Shown here: positions 30,863 to 40,566 of the stretch, one piece after another
Layout: each line of letters starts with the position of its first letter
Position numbering within the stretch: the first letter of the stretch is position 1
Assembly: GCA_003313425.1 (NCBI GenBank)
Contig: NHZP01000002.1
Coordinates: forward strand, 1,550,001 to 1,614,000
DNA: 64,000 bases
Source of the DNA: Pseudopyrenochaeta lycopersici
Lineage: Eukaryota; Ascomycota; Dothideomycetes; Pleosporales; Pseudopyrenochaetaceae
Direction of reading: 5' to 3'
Program-made: the position numbers and the translations under genes
Notes under the pieces: generated by a model
The model's database searches: none
Told to the model about the DNA's origin: nothing
What the model saw: the letters and a program-made list of their open reading frames with translations, nothing else

Positions 30863-31837
30863 GGTGGCCAGCCGTGAAGGGAAAGAAGTGATAGACAGTG
30901 TACGACACAGCTAATCAAACGAATGTGTGAGTTTGAAAAGAGTGACGGAAAGAAAGCTTGGCCTAGACATTGTGTGAGTTCCGATGCCATCACAAGTTAT
31001 ACGTCGCTTTGTTGAATTCTTGTCGCGCAGGATCAAAACAAACCCAGATAGTATAGCGTCAGGCCGAACGCTCCTAGCTACATTCGTGACGATAGGTGGA
31101 GTATTCGGGGGGGTTGGTCTTGGAATGTAGTACAAGGCCTGATTGTCGATGTCCCTTCCTTCGGTTGATTGTGGAATGTAACTTCTGAAACGCCCATCAA
31201 CAAAATATCAGCGAGACTGCATTGACGATCAGCAAATCCGCTACCAATTAAAGCATCTTGTTGAGTGCCTTACAGATATATCGACGTGGAGCACTACATT
31301 CCGCTCTATCATGTGACTGTGAAAAATGCGTTGCTCAGGTGCGGCATATTAAACCAAGCGAAGCACCATCTCTTGCTCAGGCTTCTCGGGCCGTGTGAGG
31401 GCATTCCGGCGCGACAGTCTGCTGCATGCGCTTGTGGAAGAGTTACGCATAAGTCGCTTTCCTGAAGGCAAAGAGTTATCTAGTTCATTAATACCAAAAA
31501 ATAAATGAACACTACAGAAATCTCGGCTACTTTCAAAGCGCCTAACTTGGTGTTATATCTCTCGCAGCTGGTTACTTGGAAATAATTGTGAATAATTGTG
31601 TAATACTAAGTAGGATCTAAACGAGTGAAGTCGGGCAGGGTCTTGGAAAATATGACTACCTCGACTATGAGAAATGCTAGGTGTTTGAGTAGGGCTTAGC
31701 AAAAGCTCGTACTAACCCCTCTCGCTTGGGTAGCATCTTCATTGGGATGGTTGTGTGATGGCTCTCAACCTCGGGTAAATCATCGGGATGGGGTCCGAAC
31801 GTCGCTCCCTGGAACTCGCCCTCGTTACACACCCTCC
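30863..31837. other. intergenic region, divergent promoters
   Basis: About 975 bp between the secreted repeat protein and the Zn2Cys6 regulator, which point away from each other. No supported gene. I did not find the ATCCGA motif of the neighbouring cluster here. Bases 31741-31837 just before the regulator hold CGGG and GTCCGA half-sites only. Confidence 0.4.
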
Positions 31838-34296
31838 ATGGCCTCACGCGTACACCGGCACTCTGGGACCCCAGACAGTGACCCAAATGCTCGGAGAAGG
31901 TTTGAATCCGGGCCTCGAACAACAAATGCGCATGTTTTCTCCTTCTTGTGGTATTGATTTGAGCCTCCGAAGCTAACACTAGCAGTAAAGTTGTAAGCGC
32001 TGCCAGCAACATAAAATAAAATGCACAGGAACGCCACCTTGTGCACACTGCCAAAAACGAAACACATCGTGCGTCTTTGACAAAAGGTCACGCAAGGTGC
32101 TAGTCACGCAAGGATGGCTTTCAGATTTACAACGTCAGGCTACTAAAGCTAGTATGAACAACCGCAGTCCCTCCCAAGAACCTCAAGACGGGGTTACCCG
32201 CCCAATAAGCTCTTCAGAAACCTTACAGGAAAATGAAACCACACGTGCAAATGACGATTTGGAGCCCATGAACGGCTCGGATTCGGACTCAGGGCAAGGC
32301 GGACTCGAAGATGTCGACCGACATCAAGGCCAAAATATGACAAACCCGCTAGTATCAGACCCTCCAGCCTACTACAGTCCCATATCAAACCATCAATCAT
32401 GTTAGCATAGCGCTCTTGAAGTATTTACCGTCCACCAATTTCTAACTATTATAGATTGGATGGGAACTACGTCAAACTGGTCTTTTGGAATACGTGTTCT
32501 AAATCTGGCCCACAAAAAGGTCTTTGGTGACGCTCCGCTACCACACAACGTTCTGCATTACGACAGCTCCACGTATGATCTTGGTTGGGACGGAAGGCGA
32601 ATACCACACTCACCCGTTGCAAAACCCGCCCTACCAACCAAAGACTTCGCTGGATTTCTGGTAAACGCGGTGAAGTTTCATTGTGGTCAGTTGTTTCATC
32701 TGTACAATGAAACTGAATTCATGCTTCACTTCGACCAATTCTACGCCCGCGATGCAAATCCAGCAGACTGCCCAGATTTGTGGCATGCCCATTACCTCAT
32801 CGTGCTCGCGATAGGTCAGGCTTTACTCAGCAGATCAGAGGGGAAGCGACCACCAGGGGCTGACCTGTTTACGTATGCTATGAGAACACTGCCAGACATG
32901 ATGTTTCTCATGACGAAGCCTGTAGAATCTGTCGAAATCCTATGTTGTGCTGCACTCTACTTGCAATGTATGGACATGCGCATGGTAGCTTTCAATTTAG
33001 TAAGCTTTATCTCCTATACCTCCCGCTTAAAAATTATTGATCTACAATAGATTGGCCAAGCATCACGAATAGCGATTTCCAATGGTTGGCATCTTGACAT
33101 ATCTTCCGACCATCTCTCTGAAGCCGCCCTTGAACGATGCCGTAAAGCCTGGTGGACCACTTATACACTGGACTGCCACATGTCTGCGCTGCAAGGAGTA
33201 TCTACATCAATATCTAGGTCTGATGTTACTGCTCAGACCCCCCATTTTAACGGTCAATTACAAAAGTCCCTTGCTGTTGATGTTCACATCCGCCTTGCGA
33301 CGACTATGGCACAAATCCAACGAAGTAAGTAATGGTGTAGAGTAACCATCCCTTCGGGTCAAAACTGAAATTCTATGAAGCTGTATATATCAGACGTGAT
33401 TCTCCAGGTGACGAGTTTCTACAAAGCATCAAGGTCGTGCTGAAGACCTTGGCGGGTATAAATGACTCTTGTGCAGCGAGTTTCCCGCTCCATCTCGATG
33501 AACCTACGCGTGGCATTTCCCGAGTTTCTGCACAATTACATCTTTTTCATCATCAGGTACGTTCATTGCAATTCTGATAATGCCTTGGAGGACTAATTGA
33601 TCTTGATAAGGCTATCATCCTTAGCGTGAAGCCTCTGCTATTTTTCTTTTTCAAGAAAAGATTAGAGATGCATACAACCCTTCGAATGCCTTCTTCTGGA
33701 GGCGTGCGAGTGTTGGCTCGTGTGAGCGTGAGCTCAGCGAACCAGATAATGAAAATTCTGACAAGTTTGAAGGTTCAGAACCTTCTAGGTTAGTAATGTA
33801 CCTGCTTCGGATACTCAGCATAATCTAATGCCTTCTAATAGAGACCTTCTTACCGTTTGACTTAGAAACTCTATGGAGTGCGGCGTTGTTATTGTTGATA
33901 GCTCGTGTCGTGGATCCATCTATATGTACAGCACAAGCCACAAGCTTTACGGCTGCATATGATATTCTCAATGACATGGCCGGTAAAGGCAGTCTAGTTG
34001 CTGCATCTCGCAGATTAGAGCTTGAGCACCTTGATATGACATTGCGGCGACTCAGTATCCCCGATCTACAGGAACTTACAGTGGATCACCCCGCAGACGG
34101 GCCAAATCGACAGCTCTATCCATTGGATGACCCAACCCAATCTGGCCCGATTGACCCTACAGGCTTATTTACAGATGAGTGGGGGATTGGAAACATTTTA
34201 AATGGTGAACAACTGGAGGCGATGGCAGATTCTTTGGATTTCGGCAGCCTAGACTGGTTCGCAGGTCTACCACATGTGGACCATATGGATTGCTAG
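31838..34296 (+). CDS. Zn2Cys6 transcription factor with fungal-specific regulatory domain
   Basis: Seven exons, 31838-31899, 31991-32400, 32455-32999, 33051-33324, 33381-33556, 33611-33788 and 33842-34296, give 699 aa. Exon 2 completes the zinc cluster RRSCKRCQQHKIKC..PPCAHCQKRNTSC with all six Cys, starting near residue 22. A short coiled linker (WLSDLQRQ) follows. The fungal-specific domain starts about residue 160 (GTTSNWSFGIRVL). It includes GQASRIAISNGWH, AWWTTYTLDC, LHLFHHQAIILSVKPLLF and LETFLPFDLETLWSAALLLL, which fix the later splice sites. It probably regulates the adjacent SDR, racemase-like enzyme and transporter genes. Introns 1, 4 and 5 end in AAG. Confidence 0.87.
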
Positions 34297-34374
34297 ATCA
34301 AACGCATAATCGAAGATTCCATGGATACTTGAAGCTTCGTTCATGTAATTATTACTGTTCTTGCAAGTTCATTA

Positions 34375-35145
34375 TCAAACAAATAACATCCCGCCATTGG
34401 CGTTGATTACACTCCCTGTTGTCCAAGTTGTTCGCTCATGGCAAAGGAACGCCACAATATGTGCAATTTCTTGTGGTTCTGCAATGCGAGGAGCTGCAGG
34501 AGTCTCCTTGATTACCCCTTCCCAAGCTTCTCTGCACTGCTGTGTCTCAATAGCTTTCGCCCACAGGTCTGTATTGACAGGACCCGGATTAACACAGTTG
34601 ACAGTGGCGTTATATGTTTGCCCCAGCTCCCTAGACAGCGACCGTGTTGCAGCCTCCATCGCACCCTTACAGGCAGAATATACCAGACAACCTGCATGCC
34701 CACTTCTCGCGTATATACTCGACATATTGATGATTCTCGGCGCAGAGCCAAAGTGAGGTGTTGCTTCTTTGATGAGAAAAAGGGGGAACCGCAGATTGAT
34801 AGTGATTAGCTTTTCAAAATCTTGATCGGTTGTTTCGAGTAAGCCAAAATCTCCTCCTGCAGCAGCATTGTTGACAATAATGTCGATTTTGGACCATTTC
34901 CTTACAGCAGTTTCCACAATGTTTTTTGGGGCAGCGGCATCGGATCCACCCGCTTCAACTGCCAGACAATCTGCACCGAGCGCGCGTATCTTGCTGCTGA
35001 CTTCTTGGGCCTGCTCTGATGCGCTGGCGTATGTGATAAGGATATTGGCCCCTTGGGAGGCTAGTTCAAGTGCGATAGCTCTGCCGATGCCTCGAGACCC
35101 GCCAGTGACAATAGCAATTTTCCCCTGAAGTGACAATACCGTCAT
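34375..35145 (-). CDS. short-chain dehydrogenase/reductase (classical SDR)
   Basis: Intronless, 256 aa from the ATG at 35145. The frame is open 86 codons further, but that extension looks non-coding and the usual length is 250. The nucleotide-binding Rossmann motif is TGGSRGIG at residues 14-21; NNAAAGG replaces the usual NNAG. The catalytic residues are Ser in INMSS, and Tyr and Lys in YSACK. It oxidises or reduces a hydroxyl/keto group with NAD(P)H. It converges on the regulator gene (79 bp between stops) and is divergent from the racemase-like gene, so it probably acts in the same pathway. The substrate is unknown. Confidence 0.9.
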   Translation of the reverse strand: MTVLSLQGKIAIVTGGSRGIGRAIALELASQGANILITYASASEQAQEVSSKIRALGADCLAVEAGGSDAAAPKNIVETAVRKWSKIDIIVNNAAAGGDFGLLETTDQDFEKLITINLRFPLFLIKEATPHFGSAPRIINMSSIYARSGHAGCLVYSACKGAMEAATRSLSRELGQTYNATVNCVNPGPVNTDLWAKAIETQQCREAWEGVIKETPAAPRIAEPQEIAHIVAFLCHERTTWTTGSVINANGGMLFV

Positions 35146-35562
35146 TTTGCACTGCTTAATGCGTAAGATATTCAACAAATGTGCGAGTAAATTGAGTTCT
35201 CGTCCAAACTGGATTGAAAAGACACATATAGATGGGCAAGTCTCGTGATCGGATGATGGGACGAGCTCCGAGACCTCGCTTAAGTAGTTCCCCTTCATGT
35301 GTCGACTTGCGTTAAGATCCCCGACAGCGATGTTGAATAATATCATCATCCCCAGTATGTATGTTACAATTGCTTTAACGTTACCGTGGAGAAGATGCAG
35401 CAAGCCAATTGATAGGAGAATGTGAGCACATCAAATTAACGCTCACTATCCGATTTCGGATGGGTATCCGAAGGTACATATAAGGCTTATCGTGAGGAGT
35501 GGACTGCCGAGAGTGGCTTCATAGCGTACTTTCTGAATCCTTTTTTCTTCATATTTTTCAAG
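35146..35562. promoter_or_regulatory. shared divergent promoter of SDR and racemase-like genes
   Basis: A 417-bp bidirectional promoter. It contains the hexamer ATCCGA/TCGGAT three or four times: TCGGAT at 35249-35254, about 105 bp from the SDR start; the perfect palindrome ATCCGATTTCGGAT at 35448-35461; and ATCCGA at 35466-35471, about 92 bp from the racemase start. ACATATAAGG just after the last copy is a TATA-like element. CCG-N4-CGG triplets are what Zn2Cys6 dimers contact, so the neighbouring regulator is the natural candidate. The binding is inferred. Confidence 0.6.
35448..35471. promoter_or_regulatory. candidate Zn2Cys6 operator: CCG-N4-CGG palindrome plus third half-site
   Basis: The perfect inverted repeat ATCCGA-TT-TCGGAT is followed four bases later by another ATCCGA. 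It lies immediately upstream of a TATA-like box and about 100 bp from the racemase-like start codon, a usual place for an activator site. Confidence 0.6.
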
Positions 35563-36606
35563 ATGAGATCCAGCCGCACCATTTCAATTGTCGGCGTTCA
35601 CGCTGAGGGCGAGGTCGGAGATGTTATCATTGGCGGTGTTCTCGACCCAGCACATTGCAAGACCATGTACGAAAAGCTCGTGCACTTCCGGGATAAGGCG
35701 GATCACGTCAGGCAACTTCTGATGCAAGAGCCACGGGGCAGGCCAACACAATGCATGAATATGATTCTAGCGCCTTGTAATCCTCTGGCTCGGGCTGGAT
35801 TCCTCACTCTTGAAAGCGACGAATATCCCCCCATGTCTGGAGCAAACACTATCTGTACAACGACCGTGCTTCTCGAAACGGGGATGGTGGAAATGGAAGA
35901 GCCGAAGACAACTTTTACGCTCGAGGCCCCAGCCGGTCTTGTCAAGGTGACAGCTGATTGCCAGAATGGAAAATGCGAGGCAGTTGCATTCGATAATGTG
36001 CCTTCATTTGTCTATGAGCTGGACTACAAAGTCGAAGTACGAGGAATTGGCACGATATCGGTTGATTTAGCCTGGGGCGGAATGCATTATGTTCTAGTAG
36101 ATGCTGCTTCTGTCGGTCTCGCGATTGAACACGAGTATGGGCCGGAACTGATCCGGTTGGGGGAAGAAATCAAGCGCGCAGTCCAAAAGGCGTACAACCC
36201 CATTCATCCCGAGAATTCAGACATCCATGGCGTGACTATCCTAGAGTTCACAGAGCCTCTACAAGATAGCCCTGATGGAAGCATAACAGCTCGCAACACC
36301 GTAGTTGTTTCTCCCGGCCGACTTGATAGGAGTCCATGTGGAACCGGAACTTGTGCTCGTATGGCAGTGCTTCACGCAAGAGGTCAATTAAAGATAGGCC
36401 AAACTTTTCGTCATAGGAGCATTATTGGGACCGAATTTGTATGCGAGATTTTGGGTGAAAGTAAGGTTGGATCTTACACTGCTATTCTCCCTCGAGTCAA
36501 GGGAAGAGCCTGGCTCACAGGCTTTCGCCAGTCCGTGCTTGATCCCACTGATCCTTTTCCTGCTGGGTTCAGAGTTGGAGATCATTGGCAGATCACAAAG
36601 AAATAA
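35563..36606 (+). CDS. proline racemase superfamily enzyme, Ser/Cys active-site type
   Basis: Intronless, 347 aa, ATG start. The fold signatures are clear: HAEGEVGDVIIGGV near the N-terminus, DLAWGGMHYVLVDA in the middle and DRSPCGTGTCARMA near residue 259. The first active-site loop reads PPMSGANTIC, with Ser92 where proline racemase and 4-hydroxyproline epimerase have Cys. The second catalytic Cys (Cys259) is kept. The superfamily includes proline racemase, 4-hydroxyproline 2-epimerase and trans-3-hydroxy-L-proline dehydratase. A Ser/Cys pair does not by itself assign one of these. With a regulator, an SDR and an amino-acid permease beside it, catabolism of proline or hydroxyproline is the likely context. 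Confidence 0.9.
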   Translation: MRSSRTISIVGVHAEGEVGDVIIGGVLDPAHCKTMYEKLVHFRDKADHVRQLLMQEPRGRPTQCMNMILAPCNPLARAGFLTLESDEYPPMSGANTICTTTVLLETGMVEMEEPKTTFTLEAPAGLVKVTADCQNGKCEAVAFDNVPSFVYELDYKVEVRGIGTISVDLAWGGMHYVLVDAASVGLAIEHEYGPELIRLGEEIKRAVQKAYNPIHPENSDIHGVTILEFTEPLQDSPDGSITARNTVVVSPGRLDRSPCGTGTCARMAVLHARGQLKIGQTFRHRSIIGTEFVCEILGESKVGSYTAILPRVKGRAWLTGFRQSVLDPTDPFPAGFRVGDHWQITKK

Positions 36607-36689
36607 CTATGAGACCTAACAGAACATTAAAATATCACGGCGATGTTCCTTTCGCCGACCTCAAGCCAGATCTTCAGCCACAAGTGCTA

Positions 36690-36712
36690 CTACTACTGCT
36701 GCTGCTGCTGCT

Positions 36713-36744
<32 letters not shown>
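36690..36744 (+). repeat. CTG microsatellite followed by a poly-A run
   Basis: CTACTACTACTG then six CTG units, directly followed by an uninterrupted run of about 28 A. It lies about 90 bp after the stop codon of the racemase-like gene. It is probably a simple slippage tract in the 3' UTR or just beyond. Confidence 0.85.
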
Positions 36745-36747
<3 letters not shown>

Positions 36748-37234
36748 CATTGCAAACAAGCTCAGTTTTCGTGACACTGCCGCTAAGCACTTCAGCATTG
36801 CTAGCCCAGGCCCAGCTGGATAATATACATTTGACCCGTGGGCAAGCTTTACATATATTTTCTCCGAGACTGTGAAGTTTAGTGGCCAACGTTATAAAAT
36901 GATTATGTGCAGAAGAGATTTTTCAAACACACTTGCTTGACCCTCGTCTCAACTATTACGTTATCGCAGAAGGCCTGCGCCCTGATTTCGGCCCTAAGCG
37001 ATTCTGACTGAGAAACCCTGACCACGGAGTGGCAAACAAAGCCTCCATGGCAGATCGATGACAATAGCTGCAGAAGGTGGGACCAATGTTTATCAATGAG
37101 TTGAAACAATCCCGTCATCATAATCGTAAGATCCGCGGCCTACCCCGCAAATCATGTCGGTAGCATCCTCTTGTGGTTACCCGTTCGGGTATTTAGCGCA
37201 CGTTAGTTGCCGCCATGGCACATATCGGAGGCTC

Positions 37235-37252
37235 ATCCGAGGCGGCTCGGAT
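37235..37252. promoter_or_regulatory. candidate Zn2Cys6 operator: ATCCGA-N6-TCGGAT
   Basis: Inverted pair of the same hexamer found in the SDR/racemase promoter, here with CCG-N8-CGG spacing, about 270 bp upstream of the transporter ATG. A partial TATCGGA half-site precedes it at about 37223. Confidence 0.55.
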
Positions 37253-37521
37253 TCAGGCTTCCCCAAAGTGGAGCAATGTTTGATGATCGCGGAAACATGC
37301 GCGAATTTGGCCTGATTTTCCAGCCTCTATGTAAAGGTTTGCATGCCCTTGGCCCCAAGAACATCCTCGAGCTTGATTTAACCTCCAAAACGGCATTACC
37401 TTTCATACTGCGGGAGGCCGTAATCTCACATAGTTTTGGTTATCAATTATAAAACTTATTCCTACAAGTACACCAAATTAAGCCTCTAGCAAGAACTAGC
37501 ACATCTTTCGCCGGATTGAGC

Positions 37522-39142
37522 ATGTCTGACTTCAAAGATCACGAAAAAAAGGCGGATGAAGAGAACCATTTTCACCCCACAACTTCTGTCGCCCAAGGAA
37601 CGCAGAGACGCTTATCAATCAGCGATGCAGTCTTTGGTGAAATCACCGAGGATGGCCCCAATTACCGCGCTGTATGTTTGCTATTTAGGTTTCTTGATAT
37701 ACAGACTGACTGACGCTACTAAGGTGGGGTGGAAAGGTACTGCAGTATTGATGCTCAAAACGCAGATCGGCTTGGGTGTGCTTTCGATCCCGCAGGTATT
37801 CCACAGCCTCGGCCTGATACCAGGTGTCATTTGTTTGTTGACCATCGCTGCAATGACAAGTTGGTCCAACTACATTGTTGGCGTTTTTAAGTTGCGCCAT
37901 CCCGATGTCTATGGTATTGACGATGTCGGCCGAAAATTGTTTGGCCGCATTGGCCATGAGGTTTTCGGTATTACATTTGCCCTTTGTAAGCCATTCCCAT
38001 GAATCAGAGGCGCAATTAATAATTCAGAGAAGACTGGATTTTTGTGGGTGGCTCAGGAATGCTGGGCATCGCAACCGCGTTGAACGCTCTGTCCTCTCAT
38101 GGAACCTGTACCGCCGTATTTGTCGCGGTTGCTGCCATTATTGGCTTCGGCCTGGGCAGTATCCAAACTCTTGGTCGGATCTCCTGGCTTGCGTGGATAG
38201 GAGTGATAAGTATTCTTACAGCTAGTGAGTATCTGCTCTTACAAGTTTTGCGTTACTTTCGACATGCTAATAGCTTTGATAAGTCCTGACTTTGACGATA
38301 TCGGTTGGCGTACAAGATCGCCCGGCAGACGCTCCTCAAACGAGTGGGCCATGGAAATCAGACTACTCGCTCTTTGCAAGTCCAAAGGCCGCAGAAGCTT
38401 TTGCGTCTCTCTCGTCCATTGTGTTCGCTTACGCTGGAACGCCAGCATTCTTCAACATCGTCTCCGAAATGCGTGAACCGCGCCATTATACCCGAGCACT
38501 CATACTATGCCAGTCACTCATGACTGCTGTATATATTGCGATTGGCTGTGTCGTCTATTACTACTGTGGATCTTACGTAGCATCCCCTGCCCTTGGATCT
38601 GCAGGCAAAACGATGAAAAAGGTGTGCTACGGAATTGCTTTGCCAGGCTTAATCGTTAGCACCACGCTCTTCGTTCATGTAAGCGCTTGTTCCATAAGTG
38701 AAATTACACAACTAACATTCGGGTCTAGTTTGCAGCGAAATTTTTCTTTATGCGCCTCCTTCGAGGCTCTCAACATCTTACGCAGAATACCCCAAAACAC
38801 TGGATCACTTGGATATCGTGTACAGCCGGTGTTGCCATTATTTCTTACATCATCGCCAGTTCTGTCCCAGTCTTCGGCGGCCTTGTGTCACTTGTCGGAG
38901 CTCTTCTGGGTACACTCATGTCCATACAGCCAATGGGATGCATGTGGCTCTACGACCACTGGCGCGAATCAAGGACTCCTAAATGGATGTTCATGGTTGG
39001 CTGGTGTGTTTTCATGATCACTGCTGGATGGTTCCTCACGATCGCTGGTACTTATGGATCTATCGTTGGTATCATCGACAGCTACAAAGCCTCGGGGGGT
39101 TCCGCCGCTTGGTCCTGTGCAGATAACTCGAACTCTTCATGA
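37522..39142 (+). CDS. amino-acid transporter, AAAP (transmembrane amino acid transporter) family
   Basis: Five exons, 37522-37671, 37724-37985, 38033-38224, 38284-38678 and 38729-39142, give 470 aa. The cytosolic N-terminus ends GPNYRA. The first helix region, VGWKGTAVLMLKTQIGLGVL then SIPQVFHSLGL, is the classic AAAP start. About eleven helices follow, including WIFVGGSGMLGIATALNA and FASLSSIVFAYAGTPAFFNI. The joins are fixed by these conserved blocks. Three of its four introns end in AAG. It is expected to import neutral amino or imino acids by proton symport. It sits directly after the racemase-like gene and shares its promoter hexamer, so it probably takes up the pathway substrate. Confidence 0.88.
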
Positions 39143-40566
39143 TTTATCTCCTGCATTGCTTTACTGGAATGATATAGTCAGACTGAGAAAGTGGTATTCT
39201 TCACGAGAAAACTAGATACACAAGAGAACCGGCTTCTTGCATGAAGGCTTCGCTAAATTTCAATAGAAGTTATGACGGTATGAAGGGCGCAGCAGTATTG
39301 AAATTTGTCTACGTAAGTAGTTGTCAGGCAGAGTTCAGGCAATCCTCTATAACCGCTTAGCCAGTAGTAGAGAATTTCAAACCATAGTTAACACATTACA
39401 TCAATCAGAATAGGAGTAGTAACTATTTTACTCTGGAAGGTCATTGGTGCTGGTGAGGTGAACTGCTGTCAGAAGATGAGCCGCTATCCGAATCCATGCT
39501 TGAATGATGCACAGTTCGAAAGCTCCCCATACGAACTTGAAATTCCACGTTTGCCTCTGTAGCGTTACAGCTTTGTGCTATAATCCTTTAGATTCGACGT
39601 CCGTCCACGTACGACAGAAAACCAGCCGTGGCGGAACGCTGGCAGCGCTTCTTACCATAACAGCACCAACAACAATCGCATAGCCCAGAGAATCTCGGAT
39701 TATACACCCAAGGTCCTTAGCTTCTTATGTATGCGGCATCTTCATTGTAGCATGCTCGCTGACTTTAAAATAGCACAATTCACAGCCGACGTGCTTATAT
39801 CTCTAACTCGGCCTGCCTCGGACCTTTTTGAAGCTTCGTATATCTGTCCAAAAGCTCGTCATTCTATAAAGCGCTATAACAAGATTGTTTCCGAGGCAGA
39901 ACAATGTATTTCATAAACTGGTTGCGCTGCAGTAATAATATGTAGTTGCATCCAGCAGGACTGCCCATCCAAAGACGTTACATCCTTGCTGAACAGAAGC
40001 GTTCTAGCCGTATTTTAATCGCGTCGTTGTTAAAGCCAAGGAAAGCCCCCAGATTCGGTCACTTACCATGAAAATGTCCATCGATCTAAGGAGCTGTTGT
40101 TTGGCGCGGGTCGTGCATTTGCTCACTGCCCCGCATTTCGTCTTTACCTCCGTAGCTGTAGCCTCAGCCTTTCCAGATCTTATCGACGGGACGATGGCCT
40201 TTGCAACAAACGACCTCTGGATTCGAAGCGAGACCGAGCTCTATTGCGTATGTGTCTAGTCTTCCACAAAGCATATGAACAGCCCCATGGCGCTGAAACG
40301 TGGATCAACACAAAGAGCACGGTATTTGGGTGGCTCTTGCCGTCTTCAGTCACACTGTTAGCTTCAGGCGGCAATAGCATTGGGTGGGACGTGTGGCGGG
40401 CGTTGTCTCAGCCTTATAATCCCTAACACTATATAGTAAGTTTCTGAACTTTGGGAAGAGTTCCTGGTGCGCCGCTACAGTAGATGCCGATACCCTTGTA
40501 TGCACCAAATGCGCCGGCTCTCGTTGCACCAACCATTCAAGGCCAAACGACATAACTCCAACGAAG
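39143..40566. other. intergenic region, nothing recognised
   Basis: About 1.4 kb between the transporter and the HET gene. A few frames of 60-110 codons lack domains. No repeat or RNA gene recognised. Confidence 0.5.

Larger units (their letters stand above)
36607..37521. other. intergenic region upstream of the transporter
   Basis: About 915 bp without a supported gene. It holds the CTG/poly-A microsatellite (36690-36744) and the ATCCGA inverted pair (37235-37252). Short frames here (for example the 81-codon frame from 37207, which begins at TTG) run through the regulatory motif and have no domain. Confidence 0.5.

Noticed and set aside
29706..30914. A 402-codon open frame on the + strand, antisense to the secreted repeat protein.
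   Set aside because: It is kept open by the 21-bp repeats of the minus-strand gene. Its product is pure Gly/Thr/Ser low complexity, while the opposite strand has a signal peptide and a Cys-rich tail.
33557..33788. Using the CTTAG acceptor at 33624 as the main splice site of regulator intron 5.
   Set aside because: It breaks the conserved HHQAIILSVKPLLF block and the later ILTSLKVQNLLETFLPF match. Kept only as a possible alternative isoform.
34375..35403. Starting the SDR at 35403 with 86 extra residues.
   Set aside because: The extension is not SDR-like and runs through the TCGGAT half-site of the shared promoter; the ATG at 35145 gives the normal family length.
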